Shown: one piece after another, positions 1 to 5,682 of the stretch
How the letters are laid out: each line of letters starts with the position of its first letter
Numbering within the stretch: the stretch's first letter is position 1
Notes under the pieces: model-generated
Told to the model about the DNA's origin: nothing
Databases searched by the model: none
Seen by the model: only the letters and a program-made list of their open reading frames with translations
Made by a program: the position numbers and the translations under genes
Origin: an uncultured Eubacterium sp.
GTDB taxonomy: Bacteria > Bacillota_A > Clostridia > Lachnospirales > Lachnospiraceae
DNA: 5,682 nt
Reading direction: 5' to 3'
Assembly (NCBI GenBank): GCA_947653505.1
Contig: CANTHI010000267.1
Location: 1-5,682 of the forward strand

Positions 1-102
1 ATGCAGATTGATATCTGTCAGTATTTCCTGTGTGCCGATCGTAACGCCCAGATGATTGATTTTGATGCAGTGCAGTCCGCACGGGTGTATAATTTTCCGC
101 AT
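1..102 (-). CDS. Metal (zinc-type) ABC transporter ATP-binding protein, N-terminal fragment
   Basis: This is the first 34 codons of a gene that continues past the left edge. It starts at an ATG (102..100) preceded by AGGAG at 113..109 with a 6-nt spacer. The translation begins MRKIIHPCGLHC and runs on as IKINHLGVTIGTQEILTDIN. The second stretch matches the first beta-strands of an ABC ATPase, before the Walker A loop. No P-loop, signature motif or Walker B is inside the window, so the ATPase call rests on this short stretch plus the gene just upstream, a zinc-type substrate-binding protein 39 nt away. Such ATPases (ZnuC/AdcC/MntB-like) sit on the cytoplasmic face and drive metal import; a permease gene would be expected further downstream. 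The roughly 12-residue leader with a C-G-L-H-C pattern precedes the usual start of the fold. The metal specificity is inferred. Confidence 0.75.
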   Translation of the reverse strand, partial: MRKIIHPCGLHCIKINHLGVTIGTQEILTDINLH

Positions 103-141
103 AACAAACTCCTGATATTATTTTTCCGGATTTTTATGTTT
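103..141 (-). promoter_or_regulatory. Short spacer with ribosome binding site for the ABC ATPase gene
   Basis: These 39 nt separate the stop codon of the substrate-binding protein gene from the ATG of the ATPase gene. The stretch is AT-rich and holds AGGAG at 113..109, 6 nt before the ATG. There is no hairpin with a T-run, so the two genes are probably one transcript. I see no clear Zur- or MntR-type palindrome; the only symmetric element is a TCCGGA hexamer flanked by A-runs. Confidence 0.6.
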
Positions 142-1089
142 TCATCCGGTCTGTATTTCTCTTGCGGACCATGCTTCTTTCATCCGTTCTATATTTTCTT
201 TCATCGTGATGAAATAATGATCCGCATCATATTCTCCCCGTACGCATGGATCCAGATAGATAACCGTAACATCCGTCTCTCTCTGCATCATCTCACACAT
301 CTGCCTGCCGTACAGTTCTTCTGCCAGAATCATGCCAGCCTGATGCTCTTTGATCTGCGCAAGCAGATCCGCCGCTTCTCCGGCACTGACCTGCCGCTCT
401 TCATCCAGATCCATACCGCCGGAGACGTGCAGACCATAGTCTTTCGCGACATACGCAAACGCCTCATGAAAGATCAGGATATTGTCTGCCTTACATTTTT
501 CCGCAACCTCCTGCTGGCTCTGGCGCAGTTCTTCCAGACGGTCCAGATACCGCTTCCCGTTTTCTTTATAAACAGATGCGTGCGACGGATCCAGCCCGGC
601 AAGCTGGTCCGTAATCGTACGCACCTGCGTCATATGATCCGGAATGCTCATCCAGACATGGGCGTTATCCTCCAGCAGCTGTACATGTGCACTGGCATTG
701 ATGACAGCCAGCTGCGGATACTGCCCTGTGACATCCCCCAGAAAGCTTTCGATGCCGCCCCCATTGATAATAAAGGCGTCTGCAAGGGAGATTCTGCGCA
801 TATCCTCGGTAGTAAGCTGATAATCGTGCATACAGCCGGTCTGCGGTTCACTCAGATTTTCCAGAATAACCCCGTCACAGTCTCCCACAATATTTTTCGC
901 AGCGATATACATCGGATAAAAAGACGTCAGAATATGAAACTCCTGCTTGTTTGTTTCCACATTGTCGTGGCTGTGCCCGTGAGCGTTTCCTCCCCCGCGC
1001 TCTTTCGCGACATAAATATTGGTAAGCAGGACTCCCGCCAGTAACAATCCCAGCAGCATAGCTGCCACAAACAGATATTTCTGCTTCAT
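142..1089 (-). CDS. Zinc-type metal ABC transporter substrate-binding protein (ZnuA/AdcA-like, cluster A-I)
   Basis: This 315-residue extracytoplasmic protein should capture a divalent metal, probably zinc, and deliver it to an ABC importer. Residues 6-27 form one hydrophobic segment after two lysines. No lipobox cysteine follows it, so the protein is either membrane-anchored or cut by signal peptidase I. A small His cluster (H37, H39, H41) lies just after the membrane segment. The four family metal ligands all seem present: H88 in MHDY, H144 in NAHVW, H208 in IFHEAFAY and D280 in YLDPC. An all-His/Asp set favours zinc, but manganese is not excluded. I chose the ATG at 1089: AGGA sits 5 nt upstream, the signal segment follows at once, and the ATG overlaps the ysxC stop as ATGA. 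An in-frame ATG at 1125 would add 12 hydrophilic residues before the signal and lies within ysxC. The downstream gene is probably its ATPase. Confidence 0.93.
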   Translation of the reverse strand: MKQKYLFVAAMLLGLLLAGVLLTNIYVAKERGGGNAHGHSHDNVETNKQEFHILTSFYPMYIAAKNIVGDCDGVILENLSEPQTGCMHDYQLTTEDMRRISLADAFIINGGGIESFLGDVTGQYPQLAVINASAHVQLLEDNAHVWMSIPDHMTQVRTITDQLAGLDPSHASVYKENGKRYLDRLEELRQSQQEVAEKCKADNILIFHEAFAYVAKDYGLHVSGGMDLDEERQVSAGEAADLLAQIKEHQAGMILAEELYGRQMCEMMQRETDVTVIYLDPCVRGEYDADHYFITMKENIERMKEAWSAREIQTG

Positions 1090-1706
1090 GCTTTTCCTTT
1101 CTGTTTCTTTTCCGGCTCCACCCATCCGGTCAGATTGTCCATCACCTGCCAGATCTCATCCCTGCCCTGCTTTGTCTCCGCAGAAAACGGAATGAGCAGA
1201 TCATCCGCCTGCAGGCCGAGCCCTTCCCGCACTTCCTTTACAGCCTTCTGCACCTGACTGCGCTTTAGCTTATCCAGCTTGGTCGCTATGATCATCGGGC
1301 GAAAGCCCTGATATACGATCCATTCATACATTGTTTTGTCATTGGCAGACGGGCTGTGACGGATATCCACAAGCAGAAATACAGCCAGCAGCTGACGGGA
1401 GCCGTGCAGATAGCGCTCTATCATTTTTCCCCATTTTACCCGTTCTGATTCCGGCACTTTTGCAAAGCCATACCCTGGCAGATCTACCAGATACATCGCA
1501 TGATTAATATTGTAAAAATTAATCGTCTGCGTTTTTCCGGGCTGTGCAGACGTACGCGCCAGAGCCTTCCGGTTCATCAGCGCATTAATCAGGGATGATT
1601 TTCCGACATTCGATTTTCCGGCAAATGCGATTTCCGGCAGTGTATTTTCCGGAAGCCTGCTCGTAATCCCGCATACGGTCTCCAGCTCCACGTTCCTTAT
1701 AATCAT
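1086..1706 (-). CDS. ysxC: Ribosome biogenesis GTP-binding protein YsxC/EngB (YihA)
   Basis: This 206-residue cytoplasmic GTPase of the TrmE-Era-EngA-EngB-Septin class is needed for late assembly of the 50S subunit and is essential in several bacteria. The GTPase motifs are in order: G1 P-loop GKSNVGKS at 30-37, the G2 threonine in the PGKTQ region near 59, G3 DLPGYG at 75-80, G4 TKLD at 142-145 and G5 SAETKQG at 175-181. The leading LPEIAFAGKSN stretch is typical of the family, and the length is close to the usual 195-210. The lysine-rich tail (PEKKQKGKA) fits an RNA-binding end. The ATG at 1706 is the only plausible start; GGAGG at 1721..1717 is 10 nt away, slightly long. The gene follows lon by 45 nt with no terminator, the same order as lonA-ysxC in Bacillus. 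Its stop overlaps the start of the next gene (ATGA, 1089..1086), suggesting translational coupling. Confidence 0.97.
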   Translation of the reverse strand: MIIRNVELETVCGITSRLPENTLPEIAFAGKSNVGKSSLINALMNRKALARTSAQPGKTQTINFYNINHAMYLVDLPGYGFAKVPESERVKWGKMIERYLHGSRQLLAVFLLVDIRHSPSANDKTMYEWIVYQGFRPMIIATKLDKLKRSQVQKAVKEVREGLGLQADDLLIPFSAETKQGRDEIWQVMDNLTGWVEPEKKQKGKA

Positions 1707-1751
1707 CGTCCATCTTCCTCCCCTCTGGTTCCCGGTGCATCCCGCAGCGGA

Positions 1752-4073
1752 CTATTTGTGCACAAGCGCAGCATCCAGCACCTCCCGGATCTGTTCTGAG
1801 AGAATGATTTTCATTCCCTTTGTAATCTCATCATCAATCTCAGACAAATCCTTTTCGTTTTTCTTTGGAATGCAGACCGTCCGTATACCTGCATTTTTAG
1901 CGGCAAGCAGCTTTTCTTTTAAGCCGCCAATCGGCAGGACCCTGCCCCGCAGCGTAATCTCACCAGTCATTGCCACATCGGCACGTACCGGAATGCCGGT
2001 TACTGCCGACAGCAGCGCTACGGACATCGTGATTCCGGCTGACGGGCCATCTTTGGGCGTCGCCCCCTCCGGAATATGAATATGGAAGTCATGCTTCGTA
2101 AAGTAGTCGTCTTTGATATGATATTCTTCGCCAAGCGCACGGACGCAGCTTAAAGCTGCCATTGCCGACTCTTTCATCACGTCGCCAAGCTTGCCGGTCA
2201 GCTTCATCTCGCCTTTTCCCGGCATACAGTTTACCTCGACCTCGAGCGTGACGCCGCCAACGCTCGTCCATGCCAGACCCCGGACAATGCCCACATCGTC
2301 TTTTTCATTGATCAGCTCCGGCGTATAGCGGACAATACCCAGATATTTTTCCAGATTACTGCCCGTCACACGGACACTTTCCCGCTCTTTTTCATAAATC
2401 ATCCGTGCCGCTTTCCGGCAGACTGCCCCGATCTTGCGTTCCAGATTGCGGACCCCCGCCTCTTTTGTATAGCCGCTGATCATCCTTGCCAGCGCTTTAT
2501 CACTGATCGCCAGCTGGTCTTTTTTCAGACCGTTTTTCTTCATCTGCTTCGCGATCAGATGCTCCTTTGCGATATGCAGCTTTTCATTTTCGGTATAACT
2601 GGATACCTCAATAAGCTCCATACGGTCTAACAGGGGTCTTGGGATATTGCCCGCATCATTGGCAGTCGCGATAAACAGCACTTCTGATAAATCAACCGGA
2701 ACTTCAATATAATGATCGCAGAACCGGTTATTCTGCTCACTGTCCAGAACCTCCAGCAGTGCAGACGCCGGGTCTCCTTTAAAATCGCTTCCCAGCTTGT
2801 CGATCTCATCCAGAAGCATCAGTGGATTGTTTACGCCTGCACTCTTTAATCCTGATATAATTCTTCCCGGCATCGCGCCTACATACGTCTTTCTGTGACC
2901 GCGAATCTCTGCCTCATCCCGTACGCCGCCCAGACAGATGCGGACATATTTTTTATCCAGCGCAGACGCCACCGACTTTGCAATGCTCGTCTTTCCGGTT
3001 CCCGGAGGGCCTACCAGACAGATAATCGGACTGTCGCCTTTACTGGTCAGATTCCGGACAGCCAGAAACTCCAGCACGCGCTCCTTGACCTTTTCCATCC
3101 CATAATGGTCTTCATTTAAGATCCGCTCCGCGTTTTTAATGTCTTTATTGTCTTTGGAACCTTTTTTCCAGGGCAGCTCCAGCAAAGCTTCGATATAGCC
3201 ACGGATCACGGCGCTTTCCGAAGAGCTGGCCGGAAGGTTCTGAAACCGGCTGATCTCTTCATAAAGTTTATCTTTAATTTCTTTATCCGCCTTTAATTTA
3301 TCCGTCTTTGTCCGGAATTTTTCCACATCCGTATCCGTATTGGTCTCACCCAGCTCCTGCCGGATCAGATGCAGCTGCTCCCTTAAAATATATTCCCTCT
3401 GATTTTTGTCCACAGCGCTTTTCAGTTTTTTCTGAAAATCGTTGCGGATCGCGATGACCTCCAGCTCATTCAGCAGGATGCCCATAAATACTTCATAACG
3501 CTGCATCAGATTAACCGCTGACAAAATCTGCTGCTTGTGCTCATAATACAGCGGCAGATTATTCGCCGCCAGATCAATCATAACCTCCACCTGTCTGGTT
3601 TCTTCAATCTGCTTTAAAAAATCCCTTCCAGTCCGCGGATTCAGCTGACAGTATTTATAAATCGTCTCTTTCATGCTCATAAGCATCGCTTCCAGCGCCT
3701 GCGGCATCACTTCGCCTGTGGCCTCTTCGTCAAAGCGCTGCACCTGTACCAGATAATAATCCGTCCGGTCTACAATTTCCTGCATTCCCGCACGCTCCAG
3801 ACCTTCCACAAGCACCCGCACAATATTATTTGGCATTTTGATCAGCTGCCTGACCTTCGCAATCACGCCGACCTCATAAAAATCTTCCTGCAAAGGCTCC
3901 TCTGCATCATTATTTTTTAAAGTCACCAGAAAGATTTTTTCATCCTTCTGCATGGCTTCTTCCACCGCATGAATCGAACGCGGCTTGCTAATATCAAAAT
4001 GAATGATCATGCCCGGAAGGATTACCATCCCGCGCAGGGATACCGCAGGCATTACTTTCATAATTTCACACAT
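1752..4073 (-). CDS. lon: ATP-dependent serine protease Lon (LonA type, S16 family)
   Basis: Lon is a cytoplasmic AAA+ protease that unfolds and degrades misfolded and some regulatory proteins. The 773-residue product has the complete LonA layout. The N-terminal substrate-binding domain spans about 8-200 and opens with PAVSLRGMVILPGM. A helical region follows at about 205-300. The AAA+ module has Walker A GPPGTGKT at 355-362 and Walker B LMLLDEID at 418-425. The C-terminal protease domain has the catalytic dyad S678 in PKDGPSAG and K721 in GGLKEKLLAA, with the same 43-residue spacing as S679/K722 of E. coli. Length is close to B. subtilis LonA. An in-frame ATG at 4091 would give 779 residues, but the only good ribosome binding site (AGGAG, 4088..4084) lies inside those extra codons, so I prefer the ATG at 4073. 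A terminator separates lon from clpX; ysxC follows closely and is probably co-transcribed. Confidence 0.97.
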   Translation of the reverse strand: MCEIMKVMPAVSLRGMVILPGMIIHFDISKPRSIHAVEEAMQKDEKIFLVTLKNNDAEEPLQEDFYEVGVIAKVRQLIKMPNNIVRVLVEGLERAGMQEIVDRTDYYLVQVQRFDEEATGEVMPQALEAMLMSMKETIYKYCQLNPRTGRDFLKQIEETRQVEVMIDLAANNLPLYYEHKQQILSAVNLMQRYEVFMGILLNELEVIAIRNDFQKKLKSAVDKNQREYILREQLHLIRQELGETNTDTDVEKFRTKTDKLKADKEIKDKLYEEISRFQNLPASSSESAVIRGYIEALLELPWKKGSKDNKDIKNAERILNEDHYGMEKVKERVLEFLAVRNLTSKGDSPIICLVGPPGTGKTSIAKSVASALDKKYVRICLGGVRDEAEIRGHRKTYVGAMPGRIISGLKSAGVNNPLMLLDEIDKLGSDFKGDPASALLEVLDSEQNNRFCDHYIEVPVDLSEVLFIATANDAGNIPRPLLDRMELIEVSSYTENEKLHIAKEHLIAKQMKKNGLKKDQLAISDKALARMISGYTKEAGVRNLERKIGAVCRKAARMIYEKERESVRVTGSNLEKYLGIVRYTPELINEKDDVGIVRGLAWTSVGGVTLEVEVNCMPGKGEMKLTGKLGDVMKESAMAALSCVRALGEEYHIKDDYFTKHDFHIHIPEGATPKDGPSAGITMSVALLSAVTGIPVRADVAMTGEITLRGRVLPIGGLKEKLLAAKNAGIRTVCIPKKNEKDLSEIDDEITKGMKIILSEQIREVLDAALVHK

Positions 4074-4083
4074 ATTTACTGAT

Positions 4084-4088
4084 CTCCT
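4084..4088 (-). promoter_or_regulatory. lon ribosome binding site that decides the start
   Basis: AGGAG is followed by a 10-nt spacer and the ATG at 4073. It directly follows another in-frame ATG (4091..4089, read as ATGAGGAG), so that upstream ATG has no Shine-Dalgarno sequence of its own. This favours the 773-residue Lon over the 779-residue form. The spacer is on the long side, so the choice is good but not certain. Confidence 0.65.
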
Positions 4089-4093
4089 CATTT

Positions 4094-4128
4094 GTAACCG
4101 CTCAGACGAAACGCTGCCAAACGGTTAC
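4094..4128 (-). repeat. Inverted repeat ahead of the lon ribosome binding site
   Basis: Perfect 7-bp arms GTAACCG and CGGTTAC (plus strand 4094-4100 and 4122-4128) are separated by 21 bp. A further CAG/CTG pairing inside the spacer could extend it into a stem with an internal loop. The downstream arm ends 5 nt before the lon AGGAG. It could be an RNA hairpin in the lon leader or a protein-binding operator. It does not match the CIRCE element (TTAGCACTC-N9-GAGTGCTAA) or the CtsR heptad repeat. The function is unknown, and arms of this length can occur by chance. Confidence 0.5.
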
Positions 4129-4160
4129 TTTCATTTTCATTTCGTGCCAGTGCGCATTGG

Positions 4161-4196
4161 AAAAGCAAAAAAAGGAGACCCATGATGGTTCTCCTT
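4161..4196 (-). terminator. Rho-independent terminator downstream of clpX
   Basis: Read on the minus strand, a 10-bp stem AAGGAGAACC / GGGTCTCCTT with one A-G mismatch closes a 5-nt loop (ATCAT) and is followed by a T-rich run (TTTTTGCTTTT, counting the end of the stem). The stem occupies plus-strand 4172-4181 and 4187-4196. It starts 19 nt after the clpX stop codon and should end the clpP-clpX message. On this reading lon has its own promoter or depends on read-through. Confidence 0.88.
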
Positions 4197-4215
4197 CTGC
4201 TGCAGACAAATCCGG

Positions 4216-5490
4216 CTAAGCGCTTTTGTATTCAATCAGCGGTTCTCCGGTCTCATCCACCGCATCCCTTGTGATTGTACACTTACGAATCGTCTCATCC
4301 GACGGAATCCGGTACATCAGATCCATCAGTGTACTCTCCATAATGGCACGCAGACCTCTGGCACCAGTCTTGCGCTCCAGTGATTTATCCGCAATTGCTT
4401 CAATCGCATCTTCTGCAAACTCCAGCTCAATGCCGTCCAGCTCAAACAGCTTGCAGTACTGTCTGATCAGAGAATTTTTCGGCTCGGTCAGGATACGCTT
4501 CAACGCTGTCTTATCCAGCGAGTCCAGAGAAACCATCACCGGTACACGTCCGACGAACTCCGGAATCAGCCCAAACTTCACCAGATCCTGCGGCATCGTC
4601 TGTTTTAATGCTTCTCCTACATTCCGTCTGGATATCTCAGAAATCTCCGCGTTAAAACCGATCGATTTCTGATCCATCCGTGTCTCAATAATCTTTTCCA
4701 GTCCGTCAAAAGCACCGCCGCAAAGAAAAAGAATATTTGTCGTATCAATCTGGATCAGCTCCTGCTGCGGATGCTTTCTGCCACCCTGCGGAGGTACGGA
4801 CGCATTCGTCCCTTCCAGAATCTTTAACAGCGCCTGCTGGACACCTTCACCAGATACATCTCTCGTTATCGATACATTTTCTGATTTTTTTGTAATCTTA
4901 TCAATCTCATCGATGTAAATAATGCCATACTGCGCACGATCAATATCATACTCTGCTGCCTGGATCAGTTTCAGCAGAATATTCTCTACATCTTCCCCGA
5001 CATAGCCTGCCTCTGTCAGTGTTGTTGCGTCTGCAATGGCAAACGGCACATTCAGTACTCTCGCCAGTGTCTGTGCAAGCAGAGTCTTTCCCGAACCAGT
5101 AGGTCCCAGCATCAGAATGTTGCTCTTTTGCAGCTCCACATCGTCCAGCTGTGCATCCGCAAGAATGCGTTTATAATGATTATAAACAGCAACCGACAAT
5201 ACTTTTTTCGCTTCATCCTGACCGATTACATAATCATCCAGAAAAGCCTTGAGCTTTTCCGGTTTCTGAAGATTAATCTCGAACGGGGTTTCGATTTCAG
5301 ATTCCATATCCATGTCCATCTCAGCTTCTTCCCGCGCGAACTCCTCTTCGATAATCTCGGAGCAGATATCTACACATTCATCACAGATATATGCTCCGTT
5401 TTTTGGTCCGGCAATCAGCTTCCGTACCTGCTCCTGCGGCTTCCCGCAGAACGAACATCTTACTTTGTTATCGCTGATTTTGCCTGGCAT
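4216..5490 (-). CDS. clpX: ATP-dependent Clp protease ATP-binding subunit ClpX
   Basis: ClpX is the hexameric AAA+ unfoldase that threads substrates into the ClpP chamber. The 424-residue product has an N-terminal zinc-binding domain with C12, C15, C36 and C39 (CSFC...CDEC). An acidic, methionine-rich linker follows at about 48-70. The AAA+ core has Walker A GPTGSGKT at 129-136, the GYVG pore loop at 162-165, Walker B IIYIDEID at 190-197, the IGF loop that docks on ClpP at 277-279, a probable arginine finger R315 in EFVGRVP, and sensor 2 GARGLR at 376-381. All key residues are present and the length is normal. The start is the second of two adjacent ATGs (5493 and 5490); AAGGGG at 5503..5498 lies 4 and 7 nt away respectively. 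An in-frame GTG at 5523 would overlap the clpP stop and has no ribosome binding site. clpP lies 25 nt upstream, consistent with one operon. Confidence 0.98.
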   Translation of the reverse strand: MPGKISDNKVRCSFCGKPQEQVRKLIAGPKNGAYICDECVDICSEIIEEEFAREEAEMDMDMESEIETPFEINLQKPEKLKAFLDDYVIGQDEAKKVLSVAVYNHYKRILADAQLDDVELQKSNILMLGPTGSGKTLLAQTLARVLNVPFAIADATTLTEAGYVGEDVENILLKLIQAAEYDIDRAQYGIIYIDEIDKITKKSENVSITRDVSGEGVQQALLKILEGTNASVPPQGGRKHPQQELIQIDTTNILFLCGGAFDGLEKIIETRMDQKSIGFNAEISEISRRNVGEALKQTMPQDLVKFGLIPEFVGRVPVMVSLDSLDKTALKRILTEPKNSLIRQYCKLFELDGIELEFAEDAIEAIADKSLERKTGARGLRAIMESTLMDLMYRIPSDETIRKCTITRDAVDETGEPLIEYKSA

Positions 5491-5494
5491 CATT

Positions 5495-5503
5495 TCACCC
5501 CTT
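5495..5503 (-). promoter_or_regulatory. clpX ribosome binding site
   Basis: AAGGGGTGA lies between the clpP stop and the paired ATGs of clpX. The distance from the G-run is 7 nt to the ATG at 5490 and 4 nt to the ATG at 5493. This favours the inner ATG, although either would yield an almost identical protein differing by one methionine. Confidence 0.6.
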
Positions 5504-5515
5504 CTTGATCTATAC

Positions 5516-5682
5516 TTACTCACGATTCGTCACTATGCTGTCAATGAGACCGTAGTCGAGTGCTTCCTGCGCATCCATGAAATGATCCCGTTCCGTATCC
5601 TGCGCAATGACTTCTACCGGTTTCCCTGTATTTGCCGCCAGCATCTCATTCAGCTTTTTCTTTGTCTTTAAAATATTTTCCG
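5516..5682 (-). CDS. clpP: ATP-dependent Clp protease proteolytic subunit ClpP, C-terminal fragment
   Basis: These are the last 54 codons of clpP, ending in TAA at 5518..5516; the gene continues past the right edge. ClpP forms the two-ring serine protease chamber that works with ClpX. The visible part begins [14 protein letters not shown], an amphipathic helix of the handle region. It continues with [20 protein letters not shown], the family's C-terminal signature. The aspartate in RDHFM matches the third member of the Ser-His-Asp triad (D171 in E. coli). The serine and histidine lie outside the window. The reading frame is intact to the edge. The gene sits 25 nt upstream of clpX without a terminator, as expected for a clpP-clpX unit. 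Confidence 0.97.
   Translation of the reverse strand, partial: ENILKTKKKLNEMLAANTGKPVEVIAQDTERDHFMDAQEALDYGLIDSIVTNRE

Noticed and set aside
1..1044. A 347-codon open frame on the plus strand
   Set aside because: It lies wholly opposite the substrate-binding protein and the ATPase fragment. Its translation resembles no family I know, it is rich in His, Phe, Ile and Arg as expected of an antisense frame, and the minus-strand genes have clear motifs and ribosome binding sites.
1086..1125. Longer substrate-binding protein starting at the ATG at 1125
   Set aside because: It would put 12 charged residues in front of the signal segment and lacks the well-spaced AGGA found before the ATG at 1089.
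1585..1713. Out-of-frame ATG at 1713 just upstream of ysxC, opening a 42-codon frame
   Set aside because: It is only 3 nt from the GGAGG, too close for good initiation, and its product has no recognisable feature. It might slightly interfere with ysxC initiation, but the sequence alone does not support a gene.
4091..4120. Possible lon promoter TTGGCA-18 bp-TACAAA
   Set aside because: The -35 box is good, but the -10 box matches only 4 of 6, and the predicted start near 4084 would remove the lon ribosome binding site from the transcript.
4226..4672. Plus-strand open frames opposite clpX and lon (also 1735-2079, 2895-3119, 5128-5508, 5312-5671)
   Set aside because: They lie opposite intact, well-recognised genes, have no convincing ribosome binding sites, and give low-complexity translations typical of antisense frames.
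5491..5523. Longer ClpX starting at GTG 5523
   Set aside because: It overlaps the clpP stop region, has no ribosome binding site, and adds residues not typical of the ClpX N-terminus. The AAGGGG site favours the ATGs at 5493/5490.

Overview
The window looks like a chromosomal housekeeping region of a Firmicute, most likely a clostridial (Lachnospiraceae-like) bacterium. That rests on the gene order clpP-clpX-lon-ysxC, on strong purine-rich ribosome binding sites, and on protein sequences that read like clostridial versions of these families. The taxonomic call is an inference from recognition, not a database result. All genes lie on the minus strand, so transcription runs from the right edge to the left edge.

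Layout in transcription order: (1) the last 54 codons of clpP (5516-5682); (2) clpX (4216-5490), 25 nt downstream; (3) a 142-nt gap holding a rho-independent terminator for the clpP-clpX message and a 7-bp inverted repeat just ahead of the lon ribosome binding site; (4) lon (1752-4073); (5) ysxC/engB (1086-1706), 45 nt downstream of lon; (6) a zinc-type ABC transporter substrate-binding protein (142-1089) whose ATG overlaps the ysxC stop as ATGA; (7) after 39 nt, the first 34 codons of what is probably the ATPase of the same transporter (1-102), cut by the window edge.

ClpX unfolds tagged substrates and feeds them to ClpP. Lon is a second, self-contained AAA+ protease. YsxC is an essential GTPase of 50S ribosome assembly. 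This quality-control and ribosome-assembly cluster is a known conserved arrangement in Firmicutes. The less ordinary part is the left end, where a metal-uptake locus is joined to ysxC by a stop/start overlap with no visible terminator, so it may be co-transcribed with the lon-ysxC unit.

I found no mobile elements, CRISPR, tRNA or rRNA genes, and no sign of an undescribed system. The points worth a second look are the transporter coupling, the unusual N-termini of the two transporter proteins, and the inverted repeat ahead of lon. No intergenic stretch exceeds about 142 nt.
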